From Gordius sp. MW1 (taxonomy: Eukaryota > Nematomorpha > Gordioida > Gordea > Gordiidae), in contig OZ038532.1 of NCBI GenBank assembly GCA_964036665.1, positions 6,138,001-6,202,000 on the forward strand: a stretch of DNA of 64,000 bases, given 5' to 3'. The position numbers and the translations under genes are program-made. The notes beneath the pieces are model-generated. The model did no database searches. It was not told the DNA's origin and was given only the letters and a program-made list of their open reading frames with translations. Numbering within the stretch: position 1 is the stretch's first letter; each line of letters starts with the position of its first letter. This document shows, piece after piece, positions 11,792 to 25,400 of the stretch.

Positions 11792-12263
11792 GGTTATTGG
11801 GTGTAACTTATATAAGAATAGGGGGCATGATTTGGACTTTATTCGTTTAAAATAACACAGATCTGAACTTATCAAAATATAAACACGATAATGTTAAAAT
11901 TTAGGTGTTTTAAGCATTAAAGACGTTGAAAAAAGTAGGCATGAAAGAAAAGAGGAATATGTAAATTAAAAAAGCCTCTTTATATCTAGGGCCAACTAGA
12001 CCTTTCCTTAGTAGAAAAATAGCAGGTTGGGATGTAAAAAGGTAGTTTTTAAAATTGAAAATATATAAATAAATTGTAGGTAATAAATTAGAAGATTGAA
12101 GTTTAAAATGACCTTACGGTTACGATTAAATTCAATGACCATATAGTTATTTCTTAAAACTGAAGATTTAAACAATCTTCTTCATAATTACCAACTATGA
12201 GTGAATTAAAGTAGGCAGAGATTATTTATATATAAAGTCTAATTTACTTACTTCTCTATCAAT
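11792..12263. other. AT-rich interval, nothing recognised
   Basis: No feature supported. Confidence 0.35.
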
Positions 12264-12271
12264 GTAGTGTA

Positions 12272-12436
12272 CATAGGCGTAGCCAGCATTGGAATTAGAG
12301 GGGGGCAATAATGATTTAGGGAGGGGCAAAATAATCATTTTTCGAAATATTAGCCATAATTTTAATAAATTTCGACAAATTTTTGTATTTGGAGGGGAGC
12401 AGCCGCCCCTCCACCTCCCCCTTGGTTACGCCCATG
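12272..12436. mobile_element. hAT-type MITE, CATGGGCGTAGCC family
   Basis: 165 bp with ends cataggcgtagccagc and cttggttacgcccatg. The octamer gtagtgta is duplicated at 12264-12271 and 12437-12444. It is a shorter, internally reduced relative of 7441-7779. Confidence 0.9.
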
Positions 12437-12444
12437 GTAGTGTA

Positions 12445-12938
12445 AACGCTCTATTTAATAAAGAATCCTTTACTCTAATCAAACTAACAATCTTGAGAAA
12501 TTCCATAATTTCCTAACTTCAAATCAATTCAATAGATGTAAATATATTTAAAGACGACCCCGACCCTTTGATTAAAAAAGGTTATTTGAAAATTGCGCAA
12601 CTAAATAATAAAAAAATGAGTTATGGCTCCTAGTTTGTCTGCGAGAAAATGCACTCTTTATCCTCACCCCTCGCTTTACTCAAGACCATAGAAATTATAA
12701 GAATGCGATCGATACCATATTATAAACTATCAATCAAAATAGCCCCACACATATTTGTATACAAACTAACCCCGCGTTCGTGATGACGCGCGAAGCGAAA
12801 AAAAGCGAAGTGAATTTTTGTGCTAAACTATCAAACTTTTCATTATTTTTCTTAATATCTTATATTCATGAATTTTATCATATATCACGAAAATAACAAT
12901 TTTAAATATGAGGTGTTCATAGTGAAACCGCAGACGAT
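12445..12938. other. AT-rich interval, nothing recognised
   Basis: No gene supported. The block gcgaagcgaaaaaaagcgaag near 12790 shares words with the inverted repeat that follows. Confidence 0.35.
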
Positions 12939-12939
12939 T

Positions 12940-13049
12940 ATTTTCGCCTGCGGCAAAAAGCGAACGAAAATTAAGATACAAATCATTTTGTACTTTTCGC
13001 GCAATGGTTAAAAAATTATTTTTGTTCGCTTTTTGCCGCAGGCGAAAAT
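12940..13049. repeat. Inverted repeat, about 35-bp arms
   Basis: The left arm attttcgcctgcggcaaaaa... (12940-12974) pairs with the right arm ...tttttgccgcaggcgaaaat (13015-13049) across a spacer of about 40 bp. Arms are nearly perfect. It could be the core of a small foldback element or a structured transcript; no target duplication was found. Confidence 0.75.
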
Positions 13050-13204
13050 AGGGCTAAATTCTGAAACTACCGGCCCGATTCACTCGAAACTTTACCCGTA
13101 GGTGCCCAGGGCGGCCAAGGGTAAAATAGCTTTTTCAGATTACTAAAATACCTTTTCGTTTTAAAAACATCGGACTTTTCCCGGGCAGTTTCATAAAAAA
13201 ATTA

Positions 13205-13404
13205 GATTTATTTGGCCAATGGTCATTTTTTTCACTGGTCAGTAGCCAGCGGACGGTCAAAAAGTCATATTATCAATGATATTAACAAGAACAAAATATT
13301 AATTTAATTTAAATAACACAAAGCTGGCGCCAATAACTTGGTGGACGGACAACGGACATCAACGGACAACCAAAAACGAGCCCATAAATTGCATAGCAAT
13401 TAAT
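13205..13404 (+). repeat. Truncated copy of the tandem-repeat element
   Basis: One hairpin unit (ttggccaatggtca, T run, cactggtcag), a tRNA-like block (aaagctggcgccaataacttgg) and the family terminus gcccataaattgcatagcaa. It abuts the next copy directly. Confidence 0.7.
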
Positions 13405-14251
13405 ACTCGGGCCTTCGGCCCTCGTGGGAAGGGGAGAAGGGAAGGGGAAGGGGAGGAGGAGAAGGGAAGGGGGGACGACTCATCTATACTCCGTATAAAC
13501 GTAGCATATTTGCTATGCAATTTATGGGCGAGAAAGGTTGGAAGGGGCGAGAATGCCTATAGGGGGGTATTAAATGCAAAATTATTATTAGTTAATTATT
13601 AATTTATACAAATTTTTAAAAAGTTAAATGGTATTAACAAGAACAATATATTAATTTGGTCAGTGCCCAGAGACGGTCTATAAATACATACGAGTCAAAA
13701 AAGACGAGAAAAAAAATTTCGAATCACTACTTTGGCTAATGGTCATTTTTTCCATTGGTCAGTAGCCAGGGCACGGTTAAAAAGTCACATTATCAAGGGT
13801 ATTAACATGAACAATATATTAATTTAATTAAAAAAAAATAAAAATTTTGCCCTCTCCGGGATTCGAACCCACATTAGAGGCATAGGCTTTTGTAGGGGCA
13901 CAGGGACCCATATCAGTAGAGGCTTAGGCCCTTCTAGGGGAGGGCACAGGGTAATTATCAATGTTAACCTAATATACCCAATTCAAAAACGAAAAAGAAA
14001 ATTTCAATTTATTTGGCCAATGGTCATTTTTTCATTGGTCAGTAGCCAGCGGACGGTCAAAAATTCATATTATCAATGGAATTAACAGGAACAAAATTTT
14101 AATTTAATTAAAAAAAATAAAAAAAATTCGTCCTCTCCTAGGCTTGAACCCGAACCTCCAGGTCACAAAGCTGGCGCCAATAACTTGGTGGACGGACAAC
14201 GGGCGGACAACGGACACCAAAAAACGAGCCCATAAATTGCATAGCAATTAA
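13405..14251 (+). mobile_element. Tandem-repeat element, full-ended copy
   Basis: The left end is actcgggccttcggccctcg, which folds as GGGCC-TTC-GGCCC. The right end is gcccataaattgcatagcaa, which folds as ATTGC-ATA-GCAAT. Inside are a purine-rich stretch, two hairpin units and tRNA-like blocks at about 13850 and 14130-14196. Same ends and orientation as the copies at 46585 and 48134. Confidence 0.75.
14128..14196 (-). repeat. tRNA-like segment (SINE-like)
   Basis: Minus strand: CCAAGTTATTGG (D-arm-like), GCCAGCTTTGTGACCTGG (anticodon-arm-like, with a T-T-T-G-T-G-A loop), then GGTTCGGGTTCAAGCC (B-box-like). Downstream is GGAGAGG, repeated in the sister segments. There is no matching acceptor 5' half, so it is not a functional tRNA. 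Confidence 0.45.
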
Positions 14252-15230
14252 TTAATTATTTATACAAATTTTCCATTTATAGGCAAAATGTAATATAGGC
14301 AAAATGTAATATAGTCAAGGGTTAGGGTTAGATTTAGTGTTTGCATCTATCTAGTTGCGTATTACATTACTTTTTATGGCCTTTAGTGATTATGGGTCTA
14401 ACAAACATTATATTATAAAACATCACAATGTTAAGAATTTGCAGAATTGTTGGGAGAAATTTTTTGTTGAATTTGAACAATTTTTAATTAAAAAAATCAA
14501 AAATTTGGCCAATGGTCATTTTTTCTCCATTGGTCAGTACCAACAGATACTCTATAAGTCAATGATAGCCAAAAAAACGGAAAAAAAAATTTTGATGCTC
14601 ACTTTGGCCAATGGTCATTTTTTTCCATTGGTCAGCAGCCAGCACACGGTAAAAATGGATATAAATTCATAAAAGTAAAAAAAAACGAAAAAAAAATTTT
14701 CAAATCACATTTTGGCCAATGGTCATTTTTTTCCATTGGTCAGCAGCCAGGACACAGTAAAAGTGTATATAAATTCATAATAGTCAAAAAAAAAACGAAA
14801 AAAAAAATTTTCGAATCACATTTTGGCCAATGGTCATTTTATTCCATTGGTCAGCAGCCAGCGGACGGCTAAAAAGTCATAATAGCAATGGTAGGAACAG
14901 GAACAATCATAATGGTCAAAAAAAACGAAAAAAATAATTTCGATTCACATTTTGGCCAATGGTCATTTTTTCCATCGGTCAGGAGCCAGCGGACGGCCAA
15001 AAAGTCATAATAGCAATGGTAGTAACAGGAACAATCATAATAGTCAAAAAAAAACGAAAAAATAAACTCGAATTCACATTTTGGCCAATGGTCATTTTTT
15101 TCATTGGTCAGCAGCCAGCGGACGGCCAAAAAGTCTTATTATCAATGATAGTAACAAGAACAATCATAAGAGTCAAAAAAACTCCGGGATTCTAACCCAA
15201 AAACTAGTTAAATTGCATAGCAATTAAAAG
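14252..15230 (+). repeat. Hairpin tandem array (109- and 128-bp units)
   Basis: Unique head (gcaaaatgtaatataggc repeated, caagggttagggttag, tagttgcgtattacatta), then seven hairpin units ggccaatggtca-T run-ccattggtcag. The last ones carry the longer spacer with catAATAGCAATGGTAG-type sequence. It ends at ccgggattctaaccc and tagttaaattgcatagcaat (about 15203-15228). Reading frames running through the array are a by-product of the repeat. Confidence 0.8.
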
Positions 15231-15279
15231 TAAACAACTTTTATTTATGTTTATTATATAATAAAATGAAACAATAATA

Positions 15280-15747
15280 GAACAAGCGGACGGCCAAAAA
15301 GTCATATTATCAATGGTAGTAACAGGAAAAATATATTAATTTAATTTAAAAAATAAAAATTTGCCCTCTTTGGGAATCGAACCAGCAATTCAGAACGTTC
15401 GCCGGGGTTCGAACCCACATTAATAGAGGCATAGGCTTTTGTAGGGGCACATAGACCCATATCAGTAAAGGCATAGGCCCTTTTAGTGGAGGGCATAGGG
15501 TAATTATAGCAATTAATATCAATGTTACCCAATTCAAAAACGAATAGATATACTTATGCATTAATTTAACATAGCAATTAAAACCCGACCCCGCCCGAAA
15601 GCGAGGGAGATAGAGATGAGGGGTGGGGCACCTCTTTCTAATGCATTAATTTAAAACATCGATAACCTAATGTACCCAATGCAAATAGATAGGGACGGAC
15701 GGACAACGGACAACCAAAAACGAGCCCATAAATTGCATAGCAATTAA
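15280..15747 (+). repeat. Tandem-repeat element tail with tRNA-like blocks
   Basis: Contains two T-loop-like blocks (gaatcgaaccagc at about 15373 and ggggttcgaaccc at about 15403), an aggggtggggcacctc segment and the terminus cccataaattgcatagcaat at 15725-15744. It resembles the distal part of 46585-48110. Confidence 0.65.
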
Positions 15748-16005
15748 AACATCATAATCACTTAATTATCTTAGAAAAATAAATTGTCTATTTTAAGTTT
15801 TTGAAATGAGAGGAATAGTGGCAGAAATAAAGTTAAAACAAACACTACCTCCTCTCGTTTCAATGTATTAATTATTTAATTATGCAAAAAATATCGAAAA
15901 TTATATTTTCTTGTATTAATCCGTTAAATATTAATTTGTACATTCTTTTGTTCCTACATTTATATTTTTAAAATAAGGCCAAATAAATTTAAATTATTTT
16001 AAATA

Positions 16006-16098
16006 TTAAGGCCCAAGCCCGGCCGTCACTTTTTGTACTGCATTTTTTAGGCCCAGCCGGGCCCACGGGCGGCTCCGGCCCATGCAGGTCTCTAATTA
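16006..16098. repeat. GC-rich hAT-terminus relic
   Basis: Internal gcccaagcccggccg and gggcccacgggcgg blocks, ending ccatgcaggtctcta. That matches the reverse complement of the tagaggtctgcatggg end at 63603. Only one end survives. Confidence 0.5.
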
Positions 16099-16358
16099 TG
16101 GCTAGCTCAATGGCAATCGTTTTGTTGAAACAATTATTTTAAGATAATTTTATTTTTTAACTGTTTAATACTTGAGCTAGAAATATTAAAATGGTTAAGC
16201 TCAATTATAACATTAAAATTTGCAAATATTAGCTATTCCTATGAATAAAATACAGGTATTTTCGACAAATATTAGTTTAACAAATTATAAATAAACGCTA
16301 ATATACGCAATGCCAATTTCGTTAATACACCTTTTAAACAAATAACATTAAGTATATT

Positions 16359-16367
16359 TATATAAAG
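16359..16367 (+). promoter_or_regulatory. TATA-like motif upstream of gene 1
   Basis: tatataaag, 80 bp upstream of the predicted start codon at 16447. The background is very AT-rich, so this is only suggestive. Confidence 0.3.
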
Positions 16368-16446
16368 CTATATTATATTATATTCAGTTTTATAATTCAA
16401 TTTATAATTCAATTTTATAATTCATTTGTATATTAAACCACCACTT

Positions 16447-19400
16447 ATGTTTAATATACTGTTATTAGTATCAATATGCATTCAAAGCTTATTTCTGGTT
16501 GACGCTCAAAGTAAATTGACATATTATAAACGGGTATTTTTGATTTTCTTGTCAAATATAAGGTCAACTTAGCTATTTATATCAAACATTTTCTTTTAGT
16601 ATGTTTAATGGAATTCAAATCATTCTAATTATATGTTTTACCTTACTTTTTATATGTTAAGCATTCTGATATTTTTTAAATATATTGGCATTTAAGGTCC
16701 AAACATACTTTTTTTTTAATTTTGATATCATATAAAATCTTTTACAATTTTATATAAAGTTAACACAAAAAAATAACTTTTTAGTTATAACGAAGCTCAT
16801 GGGTGTGGCCAGGGGGAGGCATCTAAATCCAAAAAATCTTTAAAATTTAATATAATTATGGCTAAAATTTAAAAAAAAGAATCATTTTGCCCCTGCCCAA
16901 ATTATTATTGTCCTCTTTAATTCAAATCCTGGCTACGCCCATGACGAAGCTAATATAAAAATCACTAAGCAGTGCTTAAAAGTATTAATCGCACACGCAT
17001 TTATAGAGTCTTACAGTTTTTAACATACCTTCATGCAGTAATGCTTCTCTTCCTCATTAGATAAGGATGCTGCGAGAGAAGAAATTACAACAAGTAATAA
17101 ATTTAAAGTTATGCAATGAACGTTAAATTTGAATGAAATAATAATTAAATTACAATATTATTTTGTATGCAGCTAGCACACCTCTAAGTTCAACTACACA
17201 AATTACAAGTAGATTAAAAATTTAGATTTTATTAAACTATTTGTGCTTAAGAATGGAAGGGAGAACTGTGCTCTTTGGTTCCACAGACGGGTTTTTATAA
17301 AATCAAAGATATCGTGAATCAGGAGTATCCAGAATCATTGTAAGTTACAAATCATCTTTAAACATTAACTAATCAATATAATTATATTATCAAATCATCA
17401 TTAACTCAAAATTTTTAAATTTAACCATAAAACTCAGTTCTGACGAAATTCACTTGGTGCGCGAGGATGAAAAAATCTATTGGTCTATAGATGGCAAAGA
17501 AATATTTATGTCAGATCAAGCTGATAAAATAAAAGGCGGACTGATAAAAAGAAAGGCGAGTCTGGCCAATGGCAAAAAGGATCAAATAGTATTTTTGGAT
17601 AGAATTGGGGTTCCATACACAATCGAGGCTGATAGCAACGTAATTCCTATCTTTGGATTATAATTTTTGGTGCAAATTATTTGGCAGCGCTCCCTACGGT
17701 GTATTCTAATCCTTAATTATATGTTTAAGTAAACGGAAGCCCTGATTAAACATTGATGTGCTTCATTTAATATTGACAAGAGATGACTACCCTTAATCAA
17801 ATAATGATTATAATATGATTGCCTTATACAATGACCACCTAATTATGGCTAAAATTTCAAAAAATGACCATTTTGCCCCTCCCTAAATCATTAATGCCTC
17901 CCTCTAATTGTAATTCCAAAGCTTACTACGCCCATGTGTGAATATACTAATAGTTGTCAGTGTAGGCAGGATTGCATATAGGGGGGAAGGGTGCAAAAAA
18001 TTTGATTAATAGTAAAAAACAAAAATCTATTATGTTTCCATACGTTAGTAGGATGGATCAACAAAGGGGGGAGGGGTGGAATTTAATTTTGTGTCAAAAA
18101 TTTAAAATAAAAAAATAATTAAGATTATTTGCATTCCATTCAATATCTACGATGAAATAGTATTAAAAATGCATCAAAAATACCTTCAGTATAATGTTTG
18201 TACTTAAAAAAAGGATTAACAGTTAATTTATCTAAATTTTATGACGCGCCTGTTCCAATTTTAATAAATATGCTCACCAGAGCTATTGTTTGAACTAGAG
18301 ATCAGAGGTCAGATTTGCTAAAAGAATTTCTCCTTGAACCCCGTCCGGTCCGATTTTACAACTAAGCTGCCCGTCCGGGTCTGCCTGGACCCTTCTAATA
18401 ATCCCCCCGGCCATGCCCAAATTATAAGAGCTGCCCTAACTAGCCGGCCCGAAATAATGTCTTGTACAATTTTTGAAACTAATATCGTTATATTTTGTAA
18501 GATTTCGACGTTAATTTCCGATTTTTACTAAAAACTAGGCTTAAAAAGATTATACAATCAAATAAAAAAATGAGCGATTACACGAAAAAGGATTAATACA
18601 TTATTTGAAGATATGAGTGAGCCCGAATCGCCCGAATATTATTGTGCCCACCCGGGCATAGCAGTTGCCCGGCCCGTGGGGACGGGGGGGTATGTTCGGG
18701 CACCGGGCATTTCTGGTCTCTGCTAGAGATATAAATGGACATTTTACTTAATTCGTGCACCTTTACGAAAATTAAAAACCCGGTCTTTGTTCAAGCCCCA
18801 TCGGATTACTTGTAGCCTCGAGCCCGGTAATTCTTTGCAAGGCACGGGCGAAGATTGGACCTTGCCCCACAAAATTCTTTTAAATAATGCAAATTGTTTG
18901 TCAATATTAAATCTAAATTTTTCAATAATAATCATGTTAAATCAGCTTCCAACGAGGGGCCTGCACTTGTATATTTTTAACAAAAATTACCAAGTTTTGT
19001 TTTTGTTTTCATAAGATAAGAGCTTTCGGGAATCCACTTTTTTAAAAAGCACAAGTTTAACGAATAAATGGTGAACGAAAATTATAATTGATGAAATTAA
19101 TATGAAAAATCTAATAAGTATCAAGACCTAAAAAATAAAAACATTAAATAGTAATTTTGCTGGTTGGAGCCAGGCATTATAGCTAGGCCCGGTCCGACCC
19201 CGTTTTGATACGTTAATTCTGTCCAAGCCCAGCCCTTAATTTTTGTAAACAAAAATCCAATACCTGCACGCTCATAGATAATCCGCAGGCCGGATTCTAA
19301 GTTTAATTTTGGCGAAGCCAACTAGTTTCGCTTTATTGGCTAAGTCATAATCATCTAATAGTAAAGTTAAACAATTAATTTACTTAACCATGAGGATTAT

Positions 19401-22400
19401 TGATACTTAGTTGACTTTTATCATTAATCTCTATTGTTGAAGTAGCACATTCAGTTTCTAAAGAAAAGAGATTTTAAATTAAGTTCAAAAATGAAGCATG
19501 CATGAATGAAGCGTACAACACGTAGTTAAATTATCATTTACTTTGTGTATTAACTATTTGTATTTTAATATTATGCTCTTCTTCAATAGTGTAAACACAC
19601 TCAAACAAGGACTCTAATATATTTTAAAATAAACATGTTAAACTCTTAGAATTATTAATAACTTTGACAAATTTCTTTTCTAATTTACAACTTAAGTTTT
19701 TTAAGAAATAATTAAGATTTAAATTTTTTTCCATTTGACACTCACAGGCAGGCGCATAGCCGAAATTTTCTCAAGGGGGCAGAAAGATTCCAAAAATTTT
19801 TCGACACTTTTATTTATAATCTAACAAAAGTAAACTTTGCGTACAATATATGCGAAACTTTAAGGCGCTATATAATCAGCTTTGGAAAAATCCCTTATCT
19901 TTATTAATTAGAGCATTTACTAGCGCTTTTATACCTTAAAAAAGGACATGGACCTTCAAAAAAATTTCCGAATTTCGGTCAAGGGGGTAGAAAATTCCCG
20001 CTTCCTGCCCCCTTGGCTACGCGCCTGCTCACAGGGAATGAAAATTTTGTATAAATTGTCTTGGAATAAAAAAATTTTCAACTAAAATCCATTCTCAAAT
20101 TAATTAAGATAATTAATTATTTCTATCAGCATAACACCAACAAGAGTCCTATTAATATCAATGAATTTTTGCATTTATTCTCAATTTTTTTTTAATTTTG
20201 TGCCAAGGTAGGGGGGGGGGGGAATTTTAACCCCAAACCCCCCCCCCCCCCTCGCCTCCGCCCATTACTAATTTTACAAAACCAATTTTTGAGCAATAAC
20301 CCATTATTTTTTATTAATTTTATCCAGCTGGTTATAAATCAAAGTGCAAGTGCCAATTATATCCTCTTCCTATGCTCTCTTAGTTACATAACTCAAACAA
20401 AGGCAGATTCTCACTACATTTGTGCCTTAGCAGTTGCGCCTGGCATGAAGGTAATTATTTAATATTTCGAATCATATTTCAAAATTTATAGACTAATGTT
20501 ATCCATAAAAAATGTTTTGTTTAATCATATAAGGCATCGCTAAATCAAAGACCACATCATATAATAGTTAATACAACTTTGCCCAACGGAAAAACAAAAT
20601 ACACATACATTAATGAGTCTTTCATCATTGGTGTTGAAGGGAGCTTCCAAATTGGTGGATACAAGCACTCTGTTAGAGTTATGTTGCAAACATGCCCTGG
20701 TATAAACTTTATTTCGCTCCTAATTAAGTTATCTGTTTGAAACTTTTCATTAATAGATTAATGAAAAGTGATTTCCAATTCTTAAATTCGCAACTATTTA
20801 ATAATAGAAACAGTATCCCTTAAATTATAGATCTTGTTAACTCATTTCCTCAAATTAAGTCCAGCACATGTAATATTAACGATTTTCATATGATAATATA
20901 ACATATTAATTTTAAATACTCAATACAATGTGTGTTCCCTTCATGTCGAAATGTAAAGTAATTGAAACCCTTCATTAAATAAATTTTTTATTAGTACCAT
21001 TATATGCAGTATACAAAATTATAAGATTAATAAATGTTTAAATTTAACTCGATCCACATAAAATAGAAACAACTACCTTGGCGCCAACTTCAACAACAAC
21101 TATTTCGACAACAGGTTAAAATTTATCTTCGATACAATTTACATTGAAATATCACATGAAAATTTCTAAATTTTAACTCTTTACTAAATCAACATGTATA
21201 ATAGAAACAACACCCTTGACGTCAACTCAATCCTTAACTATTTCCACTAAAGGTTATAAATGGCATCAATAAAATGTGTATATCATTATTATTTATATAT
21301 ATCAGAGATGCAAATAATAAGTTGTTTTTATTAAAAATGGGGTATATAACCGCTAATCTTTATGATAAGGATAATGATGCGATTCTAGCCATTTACAGCC
21401 TTTTCAGGTTTACGTTTTAAATCTGAATAACTCATAGGTGTTCAATGTCTATTATGCCTCATTTTTAATCCGAGCAAAAATTTAACTTGAAGATTATTTT
21501 TAAACGTCCCACCGGCAACGCCGTCAATCGATGGTTTATCTTAACAGATCTTCATGGTTTACCATAGTTGTATTTTGTCTTTGTATTTATAGACCATTTC
21601 CACATTCAAATGCTTTTTAATTTCAAAAGGATAGTGGCAAATTTAGACCAATAATGCACTACAAAAATGTCATAATGATGAATAACATCAATAAAATCAA
21701 ATACAAGTCGATTTAGTAATTAAAAAAAATCAATTAATCGAATTTTATGGCTACATGAAGCTAATATAACTCTTTAGTGTTTGATATGAATATATAATAG
21801 ACGTATAACGTAAGACTCATTTTGATTAGAAAATATTTTGATTGCTATATGCATTCGAAATGTAATGCCATTATATAGTTGATGTTAATTTAATGGATTT
21901 AAAATCAAAGTTTTTACATCAACTAATTTTTTTTTAATCTTATTATATCATTTTAATAATCACAACACAATGGAAATCCTTAAATCTAACACGATTTCCA
22001 TACACGGATCAATGCCATCCGTTTAGTTATAAGGCGTTTTTATATTCTTTTAGAGTCGTAAATGTAATTTTTTGTATACCATTTAATAAAGAATTTGTAT
22101 AAGATGGCTTTTTCTTTAAAATTTTATGAACATGTTTAATCGCTTGTGCTACTTTATTATATATAATCCGTTTTTATATTTTATAACGGTTTTTATAATG
22201 ATCAATTTAGTGATCATAAATTGAATCATGATTTGTAAATAACGTCAATCAATTTTTATAGGTCCTACAGCTTCTGAGACAACCACAGCGTGTCCACCAG
22301 GTATTTAGATTTTTTAATTTTTAAATTTTCTTTTGAATTAGTACCCGATATTTGCGAAGTTGTTAGGCAAAATGGCAATTATAGTTTAGCAGATATTATC

Positions 22401-25400
22401 ACTTGCACATCTCCATCTTGCCAGTATATAAATAATTTTTTTATAGTTTTATCATTTTTCACTATTTACGTTTAATTTTTTTAGGGGAAAAATATACCTT
22501 GAGCGAGCTCAAAACAAAGTTGTTTGGGCAAATGAAGAAAACGATTTTTTCCATGTGATAAGTGGCGGCAGTGACCTTGGTGAAGAATTAAAAATTTATC
22601 AAACCTTGTCCGTTATGTTCTACCTTAAAACAAAATATGAAATAACACTAGAATCTGACAGTGATGTAAAAACGATATTTTATACTTTGCATGCACATAA
22701 ATGTATTGTTTTTTAAATAGGTGGTGATGATTCCTAAAGATTTGACTGGCGATAGTAGAGCTTTTTGTGCGCTAATTATGGAAAAAGATATATATTCCGA
22801 TTGCTTTTACCCTAGCGATATTGCGAATGTTGTAAGACACAATTTGTATACATAAATTCAAATGTTGTAAGAAATGATTTGTTGATCTAAAAAAATTATT
22901 TCACATTTTTCAGAAATCCATTACACAGCACGAGAATTTCGTTGGCTTAGAAGAAGAAATTAATGGGCAAACTATAACCAGACGTCTAAATAATGCCTTC
23001 ATTATTTATAGCAATGATAAGCTTCTTTCAATAAGTGGCACGATGCATAAACTAAGAATAGTTCTTAAAGTTTGCAAGGGTATTACTTCTATTATATAAT
23101 TTTTAACCCAAATCTTTTATATTTAAATAGAATTGATAACCACTTCAGGTAAAATGTTTAAGAAAATTAACATTTTTATACCACTAATAAACTTTCCCAT
23201 TTAATCAATCTCTGCCGGCGTTTTTAAATAGTTATTACAGGGACGACAACAGAAACTATTACATTTACTCCGTCGTTATCCACATCTGTAACTTCCACTC
23301 CAATTACTACCCCAACCAAATCGTCAACTCATTCTGAACCTACTCTTTCAACTACAAGTCAACCTACTACCACCAGTCAAGGTAATTCTGTTGTGAAATA
23401 GACTTTAATATACCTCGTTTATATTTACTTGTTAAAAGACAATAATAATTTAATATATTACTAATAGAGATAATGGAATCCTCTATCACTAAAATAAATT
23501 TTATTAGGAATAACGATTCCAATAACCACAACAACCTATATCCATGAAGGTATAATTTTTAGACAATTAGTTAATATTACGAATTCATAATATTTTTAAT
23601 ATGTCATTTTAGGCGATGTGTGCCAATATCCAATGGGCGATTTTCAATATGACTTCAAGCAGTTCTGGAAACTAATTTTAAAGCCTGCTGGAATGTAATA
23701 ACTATTTGCAATTTGACACGAATTTTATACGTCTGAATTTAGATCTGATACGATGAATTTGAGAAGAGTGCCGGGGGCTGTTATCTGGCCCATTGATGGT
23801 AGTGATATTTATGACACCAAAAATGTGTGTAAATCGCATGATGCCAGTGATTGCAATAAGATAGTAGCTTCGATAGAGAAAACATCTTTAGCTCAGTTGA
23901 ATTGGTTGCACGAACATTCAGTAAAAGATATAAAATTTGTTGTAGATAGCAACGTAAGTTACTTTAATCTTACCTTTTACGCCGATACCATATTGGTTTT
24001 TATAACTTTTAATATAGATTATCATGGGTAGAGGCGGGCCCATATTCCCTTTCACTATTAATAAAAATAGCCTAAAACTTTAGTATAGAAAATTTTAACA
24101 AACTGTAAGAACTTTACTCACTTGTTTGAGCCAAATCAAATATAAGTTATATTAGCAATGAATAATTTTTATAGAAGTAGGGCATTTTTATAATAAACTA
24201 TTATTTTGTCGATCTTTGTTATCATTAAATGACCCAATGGATGCACATTTTAAAACTCTTTACAATTTTAAATTCAATAATTGAATTCAATTTTACTAAA
24301 ATATAATAAATGTATTGCTACTGTATAAAACATAGAAAGTGTTTATAAACCTGGAACCTTACACTAGAGAAGTGAAAAGTCACTTTTTTCAACCCGAACT
24401 CGCCTCAACCCGAATTTTTTTTAAATTGTCAACCCAAACCCGACCCGAAGCATTTTAAAATTTACAACCAAAACCCATTCTACCCCAAGGCATTAAAAAT
24501 TTTTCAACCCTTCAGGTCGGGTCGGGTTTCGGTCACCCATGCAGGTCTCTACCCTTTACTAGTAATCTGCCATTAAAGCACATGTAGGTAGAAGTTACTT
24601 TAAGAATAACAAAATCGTATAAGCCACTAAAAATCTTATTTTATATTATTGTTCAATTATTTTTTTGAAACATTATGCCTAACCTTCTTAATAAGTATTA
24701 ACCTTTTTAAAAAACAAGGTAATCTATTGGCGTTCTTTATAAAAATTCGAATTAATTATTTATCTGTGCTATAATAAAGTTAAAAGTGGAAGCCTCAGGA
24801 GAAAAATATCAGCTTATGATGTGCAAGTTTAGCGTACACCAAAGAAGAAGCGAAAAGTTAGGTTGCGAAACATTGGGTGTAAATCGTGTCAAGGTAGGCA
24901 GGTTGATTTCACAAATTTTATTCATTCTTAATAAATCCATAAAGAGCACTTATAATTTAACTACATTATAAACGTTCTTTAAATAATTTAAATAAAATGA
25001 ATTCTATTTTTGACTTGTATACTTGTATAAATTTATCCATGGGAAGCAACTATAAAATTGAACATTAAGATTTAAAACATTTTTGAGGGAGTTGTCGTTG
25101 TATCGTATATGTAATATACAAAACGGCTAACGAACTCTAATACTTTAAAGGAAATTTTCAATAATTATTAAAACATTTATAAATATTTCTATTTATTTTG
25201 ACGCAGAGTCTTACTATCACACAAAATGGGACCAGTATTGTAAGCGAGGGAGACCATTATAAAGATGTCAGCGGTGATTCCTTCATTGTAAAATTATCGG
25301 GTGACTTAAAACTTAATGGCAATACACATGACATCGGATTTGTGATTCAAAAGTGTCCTGGTAATATCTAATCTTAAATTTAAATTATATTCCAATATGA

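Larger units (their letters stand above)
17252..20699 (+). other. Module 1 of gene 1 (4 exons)
   Basis: Exons 17252-17339, 17438-17639, 20328-20450 and 20534-20699; 193 residues. Exon a has one Cys and TGFYKIKDIV. Exon b has IYWSIDGKEIF and ends ADSN at a GTAATT donor. Exon c has YILFLCSL, aligning with YDILLCSL of module 5. Exon d ends LQTCPG with the Gly codon split by the intron. The 2.7-kb intron between exons b and c holds two hAT elements. Joining over that long intron rests on phase and on module similarity. Confidence 0.75.

Noticed and set aside
14320-14340. gggttagggttag resembling telomeric repeats
   Set aside because: Only two units, and the same short stretch occurs at the same place in every copy of the interspersed element.
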